Shown one piece after another: positions 43,245 to 52,590 of a DNA stretch of 62,545 bases (position 1 is its first letter; each line of letters starts with the position of its first letter). The notes under the pieces were generated by a model. The model saw only the letters and a program-made list of their open reading frames with translations, was not told the DNA's origin and ran no database searches. The stretch comes from Streptomyces zaomyceticus (GTDB lineage Bacteria > Actinomycetota > Actinomycetes > Streptomycetales > Streptomycetaceae). The position numbers and the translations under genes were made by a program. The stretch spans positions 1 to 62,545 of the forward strand of contig NZ_BNBZ01000041.1 of NCBI RefSeq assembly GCF_014656215.1. Reading direction: 5' to 3'.

Positions 43245-45140
43245 CTACGGCCGGCCCGGCGGCACCAGGGTGACCAGGAAGCTCCGCGCGCGCCCGACAT
43301 TGCCGGCCGCGTCGATCGTGCGGTACTCGATCGTGTGCGTGCCGTGGTCGGGGCTCGCGTCGTCCCACGGCACCGCCCGGCTCCGGCCCAGCTTCCCGTA
43401 CACGAGGTCGTCGATCACCGTGCCGCCCGGAGTGAAGCGGAACGGCGCGTCCGCGTCCGTCGGCCAGCCGTAGTACGTGTACCAGCCGTCGCCGTCCACC
43501 CGGAACTGGCTCACCACCGCGCCCTCCTGGTCGTCCCGCGCGGTCAGGCGCATCGTGAACGGCCCGTCGTAGACGTACTCCGGGGGGCGTCCGGCACGTC
43601 GTACCGTGCGTACCGGCTCGGACAGCTCGTACGAGGCCGAGGCGGACGTCGCGTCCACCGTCCAGCTCAACTTCTCCTCCGTACCCGCGAGATGCGCGGT
43701 GAGGGTGTGGGTCCCCGGAGTCAGTCGCAGCGAACGCAGGTCCAGATCACGGTCGTTGGGGCCGGTGGCGACGGGACGGCCGTCGAGCCGCCAGCGTACG
43801 GCCGGTGTCCGGTCCGTCGGGTGGGTGGTGTCCGCGTGGACGACGGCCCGCGCGCCGACGGGGGAACCGGTGGGCGTGTGGCCGGTGAACGCGGCCGCGG
43901 TCCCGTCCCGCACGGTGGCGAGCGAGGAGTCCACCGTCCAGGTCACCGTCCGGGTGAGCGCCGCGGACGCACGGACCGCCGGGTCGCGGACGAAGGGTGT
44001 CGGGTCGGTGACGGTGGCCGTGAGGGTGTGGGTGCCGGGAGAGAGACGGAGTTTCCGCAGGTCGACCGTGCGGGCGCCGTGGGTGGGGAGCGTCCGTCCG
44101 TCCATCCGCCAGGTCACGGAGAGCGCCCCGCCCACCGGGTGGAGGGTGTCCACCCACACGGTCCGGTCCGCGCCGATCGGCGCCGAGGCCGGTGTGTGGT
44201 CCTGGACCGGGTTCACCTTGGCGGAGATCGCCTGGACCATCACCTCGCGTTCCACCTGGTCGAAGGCGTAGCCGAGGGTCTTCATCAGCGAGTGGCGGCT
44301 CGGCCGCCAGACACCCTTCGTGCTGTACAGACCCCCCTCGAAGCGGCCGACGACTCCGCCCGACTCGCTCTCCTCGCCGAGCCAGCGCCACCACTTGGCC
44401 CGCCGGTCCCGCATCTGGCGTTCTGTCAGGAGGGTGTGATGGGTGGAGGACGGCTCGGGGCCGGAGTACGTCCCGCCGGGCACCCCCCGCGCGTAGTAGT
44501 CGTACTCGTCCTGGAGTCCGCCGAGCGAATGGCCTATCTCGTGCGGGGTGATGAGGGAGGAGAGGGCGTTGCCGCCGGACGCGGTGGCGTAACCGCCGCC
44601 CGCGCCACCGTAGGTGGAGCTGTGGGCGAGGGCGACGACCTGCCGGTTGGCGCGGGTCGTGCCGGGCACGAGATCGGCGAGCGCGGCCGCCTTCGCGCTG
44701 TCGACGGTCAGCAGCCGCTGCACACTGTCCGGGTTGCAGCCGCCCCAGAACCCCATGTCGAGCACGGTGTCACGGGCGGGTGCGGTCAGGCCGGGGTCGC
44801 AGTCGACGCCGGACTCGGCCGAAGGGGCCTCCACCGCCCACACGTTGACGTACGAACGGTAGGAGGCGAACGGCTCGATGCTCCACAGGGTGTTGAGGTG
44901 CCGTTCCAGGTCGGCCCGGAACTCCGGCATCTCCGCCGCGGTGTAGCCGTCGCCCATGAAGACCAGGTTGAAGCGCCGGTCCGTGGGTCCGGTCGTCTGT
45001 ACGGGGACGACGACCGGAGCGTCCCCCGGCGTCGGCGCCCCTGCGGCCGCCGGCGCGGTTCCCACCAGACCGGCGGCCAGCAGACAGACCGCGACGAAGC
45101 GGGCCACCTCTCGTCGAACTCCCGTGCGCTGTGAAGTCAT
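43245..45140 (-). CDS. Secreted M64-family metallopeptidase
   Basis: A 631-residue exported protein. The signal peptide is about residues 1-35 (FVAVCLLAAGLVGTAPAAAGA). The zinc peptidase domain contains FNLVFMGDGYTAAEM, AHSSTYGGAGGGYATA and the metal motif HEIGHSLGGLQDEYDY (HEIGH at 200-204), the M64/IgA-peptidase-like signature. Repeated Ig-like or PKD-like beta domains follow, each with a DTLHP or DTTHP strand and LRLSPGTHTLTA. It probably cleaves extracellular protein. A TAGGCT box lies 8 nt before the ATG, so translation may be leaderless. Confidence 0.9.
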   Translation of the reverse strand: MTSQRTGVRREVARFVAVCLLAAGLVGTAPAAAGAPTPGDAPVVVPVQTTGPTDRRFNLVFMGDGYTAAEMPEFRADLERHLNTLWSIEPFASYRSYVNVWAVEAPSAESGVDCDPGLTAPARDTVLDMGFWGGCNPDSVQRLLTVDSAKAAALADLVPGTTRANRQVVALAHSSTYGGAGGGYATASGGNALSSLITPHEIGHSLGGLQDEYDYYARGVPGGTYSGPEPSSTHHTLLTERQMRDRRAKWWRWLGEESESGGVVGRFEGGLYSTKGVWRPSRHSLMKTLGYAFDQVEREVMVQAISAKVNPVQDHTPASAPIGADRTVWVDTLHPVGGALSVTWRMDGRTLPTHGARTVDLRKLRLSPGTHTLTATVTDPTPFVRDPAVRASAALTRTVTWTVDSSLATVRDGTAAAFTGHTPTGSPVGARAVVHADTTHPTDRTPAVRWRLDGRPVATGPNDRDLDLRSLRLTPGTHTLTAHLAGTEEKLSWTVDATSASASYELSEPVRTVRRAGRPPEYVYDGPFTMRLTARDDQEGAVVSQFRVDGDGWYTYYGWPTDADAPFRFTPGGTVIDDLVYGKLGRSRAVPWDDASPDHGTHTIEYRTIDAAGNVGRARSFLVTLVPPGRP

Positions 45141-45209
45141 GGGGCGCGAGCCTAGGCCGCGCCCCCGACCGCGTAAAGATGTTCGCCGGCCGTACGACCG
45201 GCGGTCGAT

Positions 45210-46553
45210 TCAGCGCCGGAGGTACGCCAGACCCTCGTGTTCCGCCGTGTACCCCTCCACGAGCCGGCGGGCCACCGCCACCGAGTCGACCAGCGGATGC
45301 AGGGCGAAGGCCTTGACGGCGGTGGCGCGCGAGCCGCTCTCCGCCGCCGCGAGGACCTCCCGTTCCACCGCCTTCACGGCGGTCACCAGGCCGACCGCAT
45401 GGTACGGCAGCGGGGACACCGCCACCGGATGGGCGCCGTTCGCGTCCACGAGGCAGGGCACCTCGATCACCGCGTCCGCGTCGAGCGCGGCGAGCGTCGT
45501 GCCGTTGCGCACATTGAGGATCAGCGTGGTCCGCTCGTCGCGGGCGACCGCCCGCATCAGGGCGAGTGCCACCTTCTCGTAGCCGCCGGACTCCAGGTCC
45601 TCCTCGTCGCGATCCCCGGTCCCCGCGGCCTCCCGGTTGGCCGCCATGTAGGTGGCCTCCCGGTCGGCGAGCGTACGGTGCCAGGTCGCCAGGGCCGGTG
45701 TGCCGGGCTTCCCCATCTCCTCGTAGAAGCCGGACTGCTGGTCCCTGAGATAGGCGCCGCGTGTCCGCTCCGCGGTCCGGTAGGCGTGCACCGCCTCCCG
45801 GTTGAAGTAGTAGTAGTGCAGGTACTCGTTGGGGATCGCGCCGAGCGAGCGCAGCCACTCCGGGCCGAAGAGCCGGCCCTCCTCGAAGGAGCCGAGCGCC
45901 TCCTCGTCGGCGAGCAGCCGCGGCAGCTCGTCCCGGCCGCCGATCCGCAGTCCCCGCAGCCAGCCCAGGTGGTTGAGGCCCACGTAGTCGATCCAGGCCT
46001 CGTCGGGGTCGGCGCCCAGGACGCGGGCGACCCGGCGGCCCAGGCCCACGGGGGAGTCGCAGATGCCGACGACCCGGTCGCCGAGGATCCGGGACATCGC
46101 CTCCGTGACCAGGCCGGCCGGGTTGGTGAAGTTGATGACCCAGGCGTCCGGGGCGAGTTCGGCGATCCGGCGGGCGATGTGCACCGCGACGGGAACGGTC
46201 CGCAGCCCGTACGCGATCCCGCCCGCGCCCACCGTCTCCTGGCCGAGGACGCCCTCGGCGAGCGCGATCCGCTCGTCCGCCGCCCGGCCTTCGAGGCCGC
46301 CGACCCGGATCGCGGAGAACACGAAGTCCGCGCCGCGCAGCGCCTCGTCCAGGTCCGTCGTCGCCGTGACACCGGGTGCGTCGGGCACCCCGGCGCCCTG
46401 CTCCGCGAGCACCCCGGCGATGGCCGAGAGCCGCCCCTCGTCGAGGTCGTGGAGCGTGACATGGGTGACCCGCCCCTCGGCGTGGTCGCCGAGGAGAGCG
46501 CCGTACACCAGCGGCACCCGGAATCCGCCGCCTCCGAGAATCGTCAGTTTCAT
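45210..46553 (-). CDS. Glycoside hydrolase family 4 (6-phospho-beta-glucosidase type)
   Basis: A 447-residue GH4 enzyme. The NAD motif LTILGGGGFRVPLVYG, VINFTNPAGLVTEAM, the metal-site Cys in VVGICDSPVGLGRR and the His in DYVGLNHLGWLRGL all match; PNEYLHYYYFNRE is another family block. GH4 enzymes cleave glycosides by an NAD- and Mn-dependent oxidation/elimination route. No PTS transporter is adjacent, so the phospho-substrate name is by family only. TAGCGT lies 6 nt before the ATG, suggesting leaderless translation. Confidence 0.92.
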   Translation of the reverse strand: MKLTILGGGGFRVPLVYGALLGDHAEGRVTHVTLHDLDEGRLSAIAGVLAEQGAGVPDAPGVTATTDLDEALRGADFVFSAIRVGGLEGRAADERIALAEGVLGQETVGAGGIAYGLRTVPVAVHIARRIAELAPDAWVINFTNPAGLVTEAMSRILGDRVVGICDSPVGLGRRVARVLGADPDEAWIDYVGLNHLGWLRGLRIGGRDELPRLLADEEALGSFEEGRLFGPEWLRSLGAIPNEYLHYYYFNREAVHAYRTAERTRGAYLRDQQSGFYEEMGKPGTPALATWHRTLADREATYMAANREAAGTGDRDEEDLESGGYEKVALALMRAVARDERTTLILNVRNGTTLAALDADAVIEVPCLVDANGAHPVAVSPLPYHAVGLVTAVKAVEREVLAAAESGSRATAVKAFALHPLVDSVAVARRLVEGYTAEHEGLAYLRR

Positions 46554-46666
46554 GCTCGTACGCTACTCGGACGCACTCTCTGAGCAGCGGGATTCCCGCC
46601 CGGCGTCCAGGCGCCCGTCCATATGCCGGGCGCCGTGCCGCGCACAGGGTGGGGGACAATGACCGC

Positions 46667-47116
46667 ATGTCCCGACGCAAGGCCCGCCCGCGCCCGTCCG
46701 CCGCCCGTCCGCCCGCGCCCGCCGTGACCGCGGAGTCTCCCTGCCCGTGCGGCCTCGACGCCCCGTACGGCACGTGCTGCGGCCGGTTCCACACGGGTAC
46801 GGGCGGGACGGCGCCCACCGCCGCCCTCCTCATGCGCTCCCGCTACAGCGCCTTCGTCGTCCACGACGAGGCCTATCTGCTGCGCACCTGGGCGCCGGAG
46901 ACCCGTCCGGGCGAGGTCGACTTCGACCCCGGTCTGCGCTGGACCGGTCTGGAGATCGAGGAGACCACCGAGGGCACCGCCTTCCACCAGCGCGGCACCG
47001 TCACCTTCACGGCCCGCCACGTCCACGACGGCGAACCGGGCGCGATGCGCGAACGGAGCCGCTTCGCCCGCCACGAGGGCGCGTGGGTGTACGTGGACGG
47101 CGACGTCACGGAGTAG
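46667..47116 (+). CDS. YchJ-like SEC-C motif protein (UPF0225)
   Basis: A 149-residue protein. After an Arg/Pro-rich start, CPCGLDAPYGTCCGRFHTG is the zinc-binding SEC-C-like motif of YchJ proteins, and TAALLMRSRYSAFVVHDEAYLLRTW plus GTVTFTARH are the family core (NTF2-like). The function is unknown. GACAAT lies 6 nt before the ATG at 46667 and no ribosome site is visible, so the gene is probably leaderless. It is divergent from the GH4 gene. Confidence 0.9.
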   Translation: MSRRKARPRPSAARPPAPAVTAESPCPCGLDAPYGTCCGRFHTGTGGTAPTAALLMRSRYSAFVVHDEAYLLRTWAPETRPGEVDFDPGLRWTGLEIEETTEGTAFHQRGTVTFTARHVHDGEPGAMRERSRFARHEGAWVYVDGDVTE

Positions 47117-47237
47117 CGGGACGACGCCACCGGCCGGCGGGGCGCCGTCACGACCACCACGGGATGACACGGCCGACCCGGCCGCGTCACCGGCCGGGTC
47201 GGAGGGGGCGGGGCCCGATGTGTCCCGCGGTCCCGTG

Positions 47238-49355
47238 TCAGGCGCCGGTGGTCCGGACCGGCACACGTCCGCCGCCGTCGCCGCCGAGCGAGCGGTCGGG
47301 GAGACCGTTCGCGAGGTCCTCGGCGACGACCTTCTTGGCGATGGCGTCCGTCGCCACCCGGAGTTCGGGGCCGCTGGGCCGGCCGCTCTCCTGCTCGACG
47401 CGGTCGGAGAGCCAGTCGCCCCACGCGTGGGTGATGACGTCCGCCTCGCGCTTGCCCGCCGGAGTGTGGGAGAGCAGATGGCCGTCCCGGGTCAGGAATC
47501 CCTCGTCGACCATCCGGTCGAAGGCCGGAAGGAGCACCTCGGGCGGGACCCGCCGACCCGCCGAGATCAGTCCCAGACTCGCGTGGCCGACGGTCCGGGT
47601 GTAGAGCTCGACCTGCATCACCGCCCATGCCCCGGCCGTGTCGAGCCGTGTGTCGGAGGCGTCCAGGATCCGCCGTGCGGTGGCCATGTCGATCCGGCGC
47701 ATGATCCGGCCCACGACCAGCTCCAGGTGCTGTGCGGAGTCGCCCGACGAGGTGGGGGAGGCGAAGCCCTCGCCCATGTCGGGTGCGGCGGCGCGTGCCG
47801 AGTCGCGGAGTGTCACCTGCTTGAGGAAGAGCGCGACGACGAAGCCGACGGCGGCGACCGGAACCGTCCAGAGGAAGACGGTGTGGAGGGTGTCGGCGTA
47901 GGCGTTGATGATCGGCTCGGCCACCAGGTCGGGCAGTCCGTGCACGCCGTCCGGGCTCTGCGCGGCCTGTGCGAGTCCCGCCGGATCCACGCCGACGCTC
48001 TCCGCGACGGCCGCGGCCTCGCCGACCCCGGCCGCGAGGTTGGGCGTGAGGGAGTTGACGTAGATCGTCCCGAAGACGGCGGTGCCGAAGGAGCTGCCGA
48101 GCGTACGGAAGAAGGTGACGCCGGAGGTGGCCGTGCCGAGATCGGCGTAGTCGACGGTGTTCTGCACGGCGATGGTCAGGACCTGCATGCACAGGCCGAT
48201 GCCGACGCCGAGCACGAACATGTACAGCGAGGCCAGCCAGGTGCTGGTGTCCGGCTCCATCATGGACAGCAGATAGAGCCCGATCCCCATCACCAGACAG
48301 CCGACGATCGGGAAGATCCGGTAGTGGCCCGTCTTGCTGACCACGTTGCCGCTGAAGACGGAGGCGATGAGCAGGCCGACGACCATGGGGAGGGTGCGGA
48401 TGCCGGAGACGGTCGCCGAGTCCCCGTCGACGTACTGGAGGTAGGTCGGCAGGAAGGTCATCGCGCCGAGCATGGCGAAGCCGACGACGAAGCTCAGCAC
48501 GGAGCAGACGGTGAAGACCGGATTGCCGAACAGCCGCATCGGCAGCATGGGTTCCGCCGCGCGGGTCTCGACCCAGCAGAACAGGGCGAGTGCGACGACG
48601 CCTCCGGCGAAGAGGCCGATGATGACCCCGGAGGTCCACGCGTACTCGTTGCCGCCCCAACTGGTCGCCAGGATCAGGGCGCTGGCTCCGGCGGCGACCA
48701 GCGCGATGCCGGCGTAGTCGATGACCGGTTTGCTCGCCGACCGTACGGAGGGGATCGTGCGGGCGGCCGCGATGACGACCAGGATCGCGATGGGCACGTT
48801 GACGTAGAAGGCCCAGCGCCAGGTGAGGTGGTCGGTGAACAGACCGCCGAGGAGCGGACCGATGACGGTCGAGACGCCGAACACGGCCCCGATCGCACCC
48901 TGGTACTTGCCGCGTTCGCGCAGCGGGATCACATCGGCGATGAGCGCCATCGAGGTGACCATCAGGCCGCCCGCGCCGATGCCCTGCAGGCCGCGCCAGA
49001 CGATCAGCAGCGTCATGTTGGTGGCGAGTCCGCAGAGGAACGACCCGGTGATGAAGACGATCGCCGAGATCTGGAAGATCACCTTGCGGCCGAAGAGGTC
49101 GCCGAACTTGCCGACGAGGACGGTCGCGACCGTCTCGGCGAGCAGATAGGCGGTGACCACCCACGACATGTGGGCCGCGCCGCCGAGGTCCGAGACGATC
49201 GTGGGCAGAGCGGTGCCGACGATCGTCTGGTCGAGGGCGGCGAGGAGAACACCCAGCATGATCGTGCCGAAGACGATGTTGCGTCGGCGGCTGTCGAGCA
49301 CGGGCGGTTCCGTGGTGGCCGGGGGCGCGGGTGCTGCGTCGCTGGTCGTGGTCAC
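47238..49355 (-). CDS. DHA2-type MFS multidrug transporter fused to a winged-helix-like domain
   Basis: A 705-residue protein. The first 530 residues form a 14-helix drug:proton antiporter (EmrB/QacA type): LDQTIVGTALPTIVSDLGG, WVVTAYLLAETV, GKFGDLFGRKVIF and GVSTVIGPLLGGLFTDH are diagnostic. A soluble C-terminal domain of about 150 residues follows, with HLELVVGRIMRRIDM, AWAVMQVELYTRTVGHASLGLI and MVDEGFLTRDGHLLSHTPAG, resembling MarR-like winged helices. Such fusions recur in Streptomyces. It exports toxic compounds; the C-terminal domain may sense or regulate. The GTG start has a weak ribosome site. Confidence 0.9.
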   Translation of the reverse strand: MTTTSDAAPAPPATTEPPVLDSRRRNIVFGTIMLGVLLAALDQTIVGTALPTIVSDLGGAAHMSWVVTAYLLAETVATVLVGKFGDLFGRKVIFQISAIVFITGSFLCGLATNMTLLIVWRGLQGIGAGGLMVTSMALIADVIPLRERGKYQGAIGAVFGVSTVIGPLLGGLFTDHLTWRWAFYVNVPIAILVVIAAARTIPSVRSASKPVIDYAGIALVAAGASALILATSWGGNEYAWTSGVIIGLFAGGVVALALFCWVETRAAEPMLPMRLFGNPVFTVCSVLSFVVGFAMLGAMTFLPTYLQYVDGDSATVSGIRTLPMVVGLLIASVFSGNVVSKTGHYRIFPIVGCLVMGIGLYLLSMMEPDTSTWLASLYMFVLGVGIGLCMQVLTIAVQNTVDYADLGTATSGVTFFRTLGSSFGTAVFGTIYVNSLTPNLAAGVGEAAAVAESVGVDPAGLAQAAQSPDGVHGLPDLVAEPIINAYADTLHTVFLWTVPVAAVGFVVALFLKQVTLRDSARAAAPDMGEGFASPTSSGDSAQHLELVVGRIMRRIDMATARRILDASDTRLDTAGAWAVMQVELYTRTVGHASLGLISAGRRVPPEVLLPAFDRMVDEGFLTRDGHLLSHTPAGKREADVITHAWGDWLSDRVEQESGRPSGPELRVATDAIAKKVVAEDLANGLPDRSLGGDGGGRVPVRTTGA

Positions 49356-49418
49356 TCTCGCAGCGTCACACCGGCCCCGTCCGGGTGCATGCGGGGGACG
49401 GCCGAACGGGCGGCCCCC

Positions 49419-49471
49419 TCAGGGCCGTGCCTGTGGACCCGTCAGGGCCGTGACCTGCGGACCCGTCAGGG
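49419..49471. repeat. Short tandem repeat upstream of the MFS gene
   Basis: A 23-24 bp unit (TCAGGGCCGTG...GGACCCG) is repeated twice with one indel and one substitution, with a partial third copy. It lies in the gap between the small gene and the MFS start. Confidence 0.75.
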
Positions 49472-49508
49472 TTCCGCCGGCGGGGTGAGGGCCGCGGCCC
49501 GGCGGCGA

Positions 49509-49760
49509 TCAGGGGGTGACGGGCAGTTTCGGGTGGTGCTTGGCGAGGATCTTGTTGGCGCGGGCGAGCGCGGCGAGCGCGTGCTCGCGGTCCGCCCGGT
49601 CCTCCGCGCACAGCGGCCCCCGGAAGCGGTACACCTCGCGCGCCGCGCAGTCCGCGTCGACCTCGGCCTGGAGGACGTGCAGCGGCAGGCAGGAGCCGAT
49701 CAGCGCGGCGACACGGTCGGGGATCGGGACGGGGACGAGGCGGGACGGAGAGGTGATCAC
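49509..49760 (-). CDS. Small conserved hypothetical protein, 83 aa
   Basis: An 83-residue soluble protein I cannot name. After MITSPSRLVPVPIPDRVAAL comes a helix-rich core with two Cys (GSCLPLHVLQ, DCAAREVYRF) and a coil EDRADREHALAALARANKIL. Codon bias supports coding. The GTG at 49760 has AGGA about 8 nt upstream. It is on the same strand as the MFS gene, 153 bp upstream of it. Function unknown. Confidence 0.6.
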   Translation of the reverse strand: MITSPSRLVPVPIPDRVAALIGSCLPLHVLQAEVDADCAAREVYRFRGPLCAEDRADREHALAALARANKILAKHHPKLPVTP

Positions 49761-50257
49761 GGGTCAGTCCTAGTGGGTCCGGGAAGCGTACGGAAGGGTC
49801 TGCTCTCCATACGTACCGGATCGCCGTACGGGTTCCGGCACGGCGATGTCGCGGTGGGGCAACGACGTGACGGCCCTTCGGCGCGGTGTGCGCGGACCGG
49901 AGCGGGCGAGCGCGCAGGGCCCTCCGACGCGGCTCGGGACGTTCTCGCAGGTACGGGCCCGGGAGCTCGTCGCGGAATTGTTCACCGTCTCTGCGTATCG
50001 ACTGTAAGTGCGACGAACGCATGCCCGATGAGGGAGTGTGAGGGCCGATCGGGCACCGGGCGAATGTGAAGCATCTCACTCGGCGGATCGGCGTCTTCCG
50101 GACGGCGGGAGGGGAGGGGGAGGGCTGCGGGCGAGCCGACGCCGGGCGGAGAACGGGCAGCGGCAGCAGTGGCAGCAGTGACGGTAGTGGCAGCTGTGGT
50201 GCGGTGGACGCGGCAGCGGCGGCAGGGGCATCGCGGCCCGGCGGTCGCCGGGGCCGC
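49761..50257. other. 497-bp stretch without an intact gene
   Basis: It contains the promoter region of the small gene, a TTGTTC...ACTGTA promoter-like stretch near 49977-50008, and a GGCAGC/GGCAGT simple repeat around 50154-50230 beyond the DNA ligase stop. I see no convincing coding sequence on either strand. Confidence 0.45.
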
Positions 50258-51316
50258 CTACGTCAGGATCGCGGACAGGTCGTACGAGACGGGCTCGTCC
50301 AGCTGCTCGTACCCGCAGGACTCCGGAGCGCGGTCCGGGCGCCACCGCTTGAACTGCGCCGTGTGCCGGAAGCGGTCGCCCTCCATGTGGTCGTAGCCCA
50401 CCTCGCACACCCGCTCGGGCCGCAGGGCCACCCAGGACAGGTCCTTCTTCCCCGACCAGCGGCTGGGCGCGCCCGGCAGCCGTGCCCCCGCGTGGGCGGC
50501 CTCCTCCGCCCAGGCCGCCCACGGATGTCCGTCCGGCGGGTCCATCCGGAGCGGCTCCAGCTCCTCGATCAGCTCGGCCCGTCGTCGCGCGGTGAAGGCC
50601 GCGCAGACGCCGACGTGCTGGAGCGCGCCCTTGTCGTCGTGGAGGCCGAGCAGCAGCGAGCCGACCACCGGCCCGCTCTTGTGGAAGCGGTAGCCGGCCA
50701 CCACGACATCGGCCGTCCGCTCGTGCTTGATCTTGTACATGAGGCGGGCGTCGGGCCGGTACGGGAGATCGAGCGGCTTGGCGATCACCCCGTCGAGCCC
50801 CGCGCCCTCGTACTGCTCGAACCACCGGGCGGCGAGCTCGGCGTCCCGGGTCGCCGGGGCCAGGTGGAGCGGCGCCCCGACCCCGTCGAGCATCTCCTCC
50901 AGGGCGGCCCGGCGCTCGGCGAGCGGGGTGTCGAGGAGCGAGGTGTCCCCGAGGGCGAGCAGGTCGAAGGCGACGAACAGCGCCGGGGTGGTCCCGGCCA
51001 GCATGCGGACCCGTGAATCGGCCGGATGGATCCGCTCGCTGAGCCGGTCGAAGTCGAGATGGCCGTCGTGCTCGATGACGATCTCGCCGTCGACCACGCA
51101 GCGTTCCGGCAGCCGTGCCGCGAGCGCCTCGACCAGCTCGGGGAAGTAGCGGGTGAGGGGCTTTCCGGTGCGGCTGCCGATGACGAGCTCCGGCCCGTCA
51201 CGGTGCACGATCGCGCGGAAGCCGTCCCACTTCGCCTCGTACTGCATCCCCGGCGGGATGCGCTTCACGGACTTGGCGAGCATCGGTTTCACGGGCGGCA
51301 TCACCGGAAGATCCAT
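50258..51316 (-). CDS. ligC: ATP-dependent DNA ligase (LigC/LigD-ligase type)
   Basis: A 352-residue ATP-dependent DNA ligase. Motif I is YEAKWDGFRAIV with nucleophile Lys29; then GSRTGKPLTRYFPE, VVDGEIVIEHDGHLDFDRL (motif III/IIIa region), GLDGVIAKPLDLPYRPDARLMYKIKHER (motifs IV-V) and a C-terminal OB-fold. It seals nicks in end joining or repair. GACAAT lies 6 nt before the ATG at 51316, so it is probably leaderless. It is divergent from the polymerase gene with 52 bp between starts, a shared promoter region. Confidence 0.92.
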   Translation of the reverse strand: MDLPVMPPVKPMLAKSVKRIPPGMQYEAKWDGFRAIVHRDGPELVIGSRTGKPLTRYFPELVEALAARLPERCVVDGEIVIEHDGHLDFDRLSERIHPADSRVRMLAGTTPALFVAFDLLALGDTSLLDTPLAERRAALEEMLDGVGAPLHLAPATRDAELAARWFEQYEGAGLDGVIAKPLDLPYRPDARLMYKIKHERTADVVVAGYRFHKSGPVVGSLLLGLHDDKGALQHVGVCAAFTARRRAELIEELEPLRMDPPDGHPWAAWAEEAAHAGARLPGAPSRWSGKKDLSWVALRPERVCEVGYDHMEGDRFRHTAQFKRWRPDRAPESCGYEQLDEPVSYDLSAILT

Positions 51317-51368
51317 GAGGCGATTGTCCGGTATGCGGGACTTGTCGGCGAGCCCTAGGCTGACCGGC
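51317..51368. promoter_or_regulatory. Compact divergent promoter of the end-joining genes
   Basis: Between the ligase ATG (51316) and the polymerase ATG (51369) lie two opposite -10-like boxes, GACAAT on the minus strand 6 nt before the ligase start and TAGGCT (51356-51361) 7 nt before the polymerase start. Both genes therefore look leaderless with facing promoters in 52 bp. Confidence 0.55.
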
Positions 51369-52427
51369 ATGGCAGGCAAGGCGGCAGCGGTGGAACTGGA
51401 AGTCGGCGACCGGACAGTGCGCGTGTCCAATCCGGACAAGGTGTACTTCCCCGAACCCGGCTACACCAAGCTCGACATGGTCAGCTACTACCTGGCCGTC
51501 GGCGACGGCATCACCCGCGCCCTGCGCGACCGGCCCACCACCCTGGAGCGCTACCCCGACGGGGTGACCGGCGAGTCCTTCTTCCAGAAGCGGGCCCCGA
51601 AGTACCTGCCCGACTGGATCCCGACCGCCCACATCACCTTCCCCAGCGGGAGGTCCGCCGACGAGATGTGTCCCACCGAGCCGGCCGCCGTGCTCTGGGC
51701 CGCCAATCTGGGGGCCGTCACCTTCCATCCCTGGCCGGTGCGGAGGGACGACACCGATCATCCCGACGAACTCCGCATCGACCTCGACCCGCAGCCCGGC
51801 ACCGACTACTCCGACGCCGTCCGCGCCGCCCACGAGCTGCGTGCCGTCCTCGACGAGCACGGACTGCGCGGCTGGCCGAAGACCTCCGGCGGGCGGGGGC
51901 TCCACGTCTTCGTGCCGATCGAGCCGAACTGGACCTTCACGCAGGTCAGGCGGGCGGCCATCGCCTGCGGCCGGGAGCTGGAACGGCGGATGCCGGAGCA
52001 GGTCACGATCAAGTGGTGGAAGGAGGAGCGGGGTGAGCGGATCTTCGTCGACTACAACCAGACCGCCCGGGACCGGACGATCGCCTCCGCCTACTCCGTG
52101 CGCCCCCGCCCGCACGCCCCCGTGTCGGCGCCGCTGCGCTGGGACGAGGTCGACGACGCGGTGCCGCGGGACTTCGACATCAGGACGATGCCGGTCCGGT
52201 ACGCCGAGGTCGGTGACGTCCATGCCGGCATGGACGACGAGCGGTTCAGCCTGGAGTCGCTGCTCGAACTGGCCCGGCGGGACGAGGCGGAGCACGGACT
52301 CGGTGATCTGCCGTATCCGCCGGAGTATCCGAAGATGCCGGGCGAGCCGAAGCGGGTGCAGCCGAGCCGGGCGAAGAAGGAACCCGCGGAGGAATCCGCG
52401 GAGGGGTCGGCGGAGGAGTCGGGCTGA
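51369..52427 (+). CDS. LigD-like polymerase domain protein (non-homologous end joining)
   Basis: A 352-residue primase-polymerase of the LigD-Pol type. SNPDKVYFPEPGYTKLDMVSYY and LERYPDGVTGESFFQKRAPKYLP open the fold; LRIDLDPQPG carries the catalytic acidic pair (Asp138, Asp140), and SGGRGLHVFVPI and RTIASAYSVRPRPHAPVS complete the family pattern. It fills gaps at broken ends. In this organism polymerase and ligase are separate divergent genes; no Ku gene is in the window. The C-terminus is an acidic Glu/Ser repeat (PAEESAEGSAEES). Confidence 0.93.
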   Translation: MAGKAAAVELEVGDRTVRVSNPDKVYFPEPGYTKLDMVSYYLAVGDGITRALRDRPTTLERYPDGVTGESFFQKRAPKYLPDWIPTAHITFPSGRSADEMCPTEPAAVLWAANLGAVTFHPWPVRRDDTDHPDELRIDLDPQPGTDYSDAVRAAHELRAVLDEHGLRGWPKTSGGRGLHVFVPIEPNWTFTQVRRAAIACGRELERRMPEQVTIKWWKEERGERIFVDYNQTARDRTIASAYSVRPRPHAPVSAPLRWDEVDDAVPRDFDIRTMPVRYAEVGDVHAGMDDERFSLESLLELARRDEAEHGLGDLPYPPEYPKMPGEPKRVQPSRAKKEPAEESAEGSAEESG

Positions 52428-52535
52428 GGGGCCGGCGGGCGACGGATCGAGGGGCGGGGCGGGGTTCGGCGGCGGTGGGGCGGGCCGGTGTCTTCCGGGT
52501 GGGCACCGGCCCGCCCTTCTTCGACCCTAAAACAA

Positions 52536-52549
52536 CACGAACGGTCGTG
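52536..52549. promoter_or_regulatory. TetR-type operator candidate at the hydrolase promoter
   Basis: CACGA-ACGG-TCGTG is a 5-4-5 inverted repeat just upstream of a TAGCAT -10 box (52551-52556). Its complement shares CACGACCGT with the site upstream of the nearby TetR gene (54281-54294), so one regulator probably uses both. Confidence 0.6.
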
Positions 52550-52590
52550 CTAGCATTTTTGGGTATCCAGGACGACCGAGGAGATCCGGC

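Noticed and set aside
47220..50069. 949-residue plus-strand frame opposite the MFS gene
   Set aside because: Antisense shadow of a well-recognised transporter; Asp/Gly/Arg-rich and spans the small gene and a gap.
50066..51016. Plus-strand frame across the DNA ligase 3' half
   Set aside because: Simple GGC/AGC repeats and antisense bias; the minus-strand ligase is clear.
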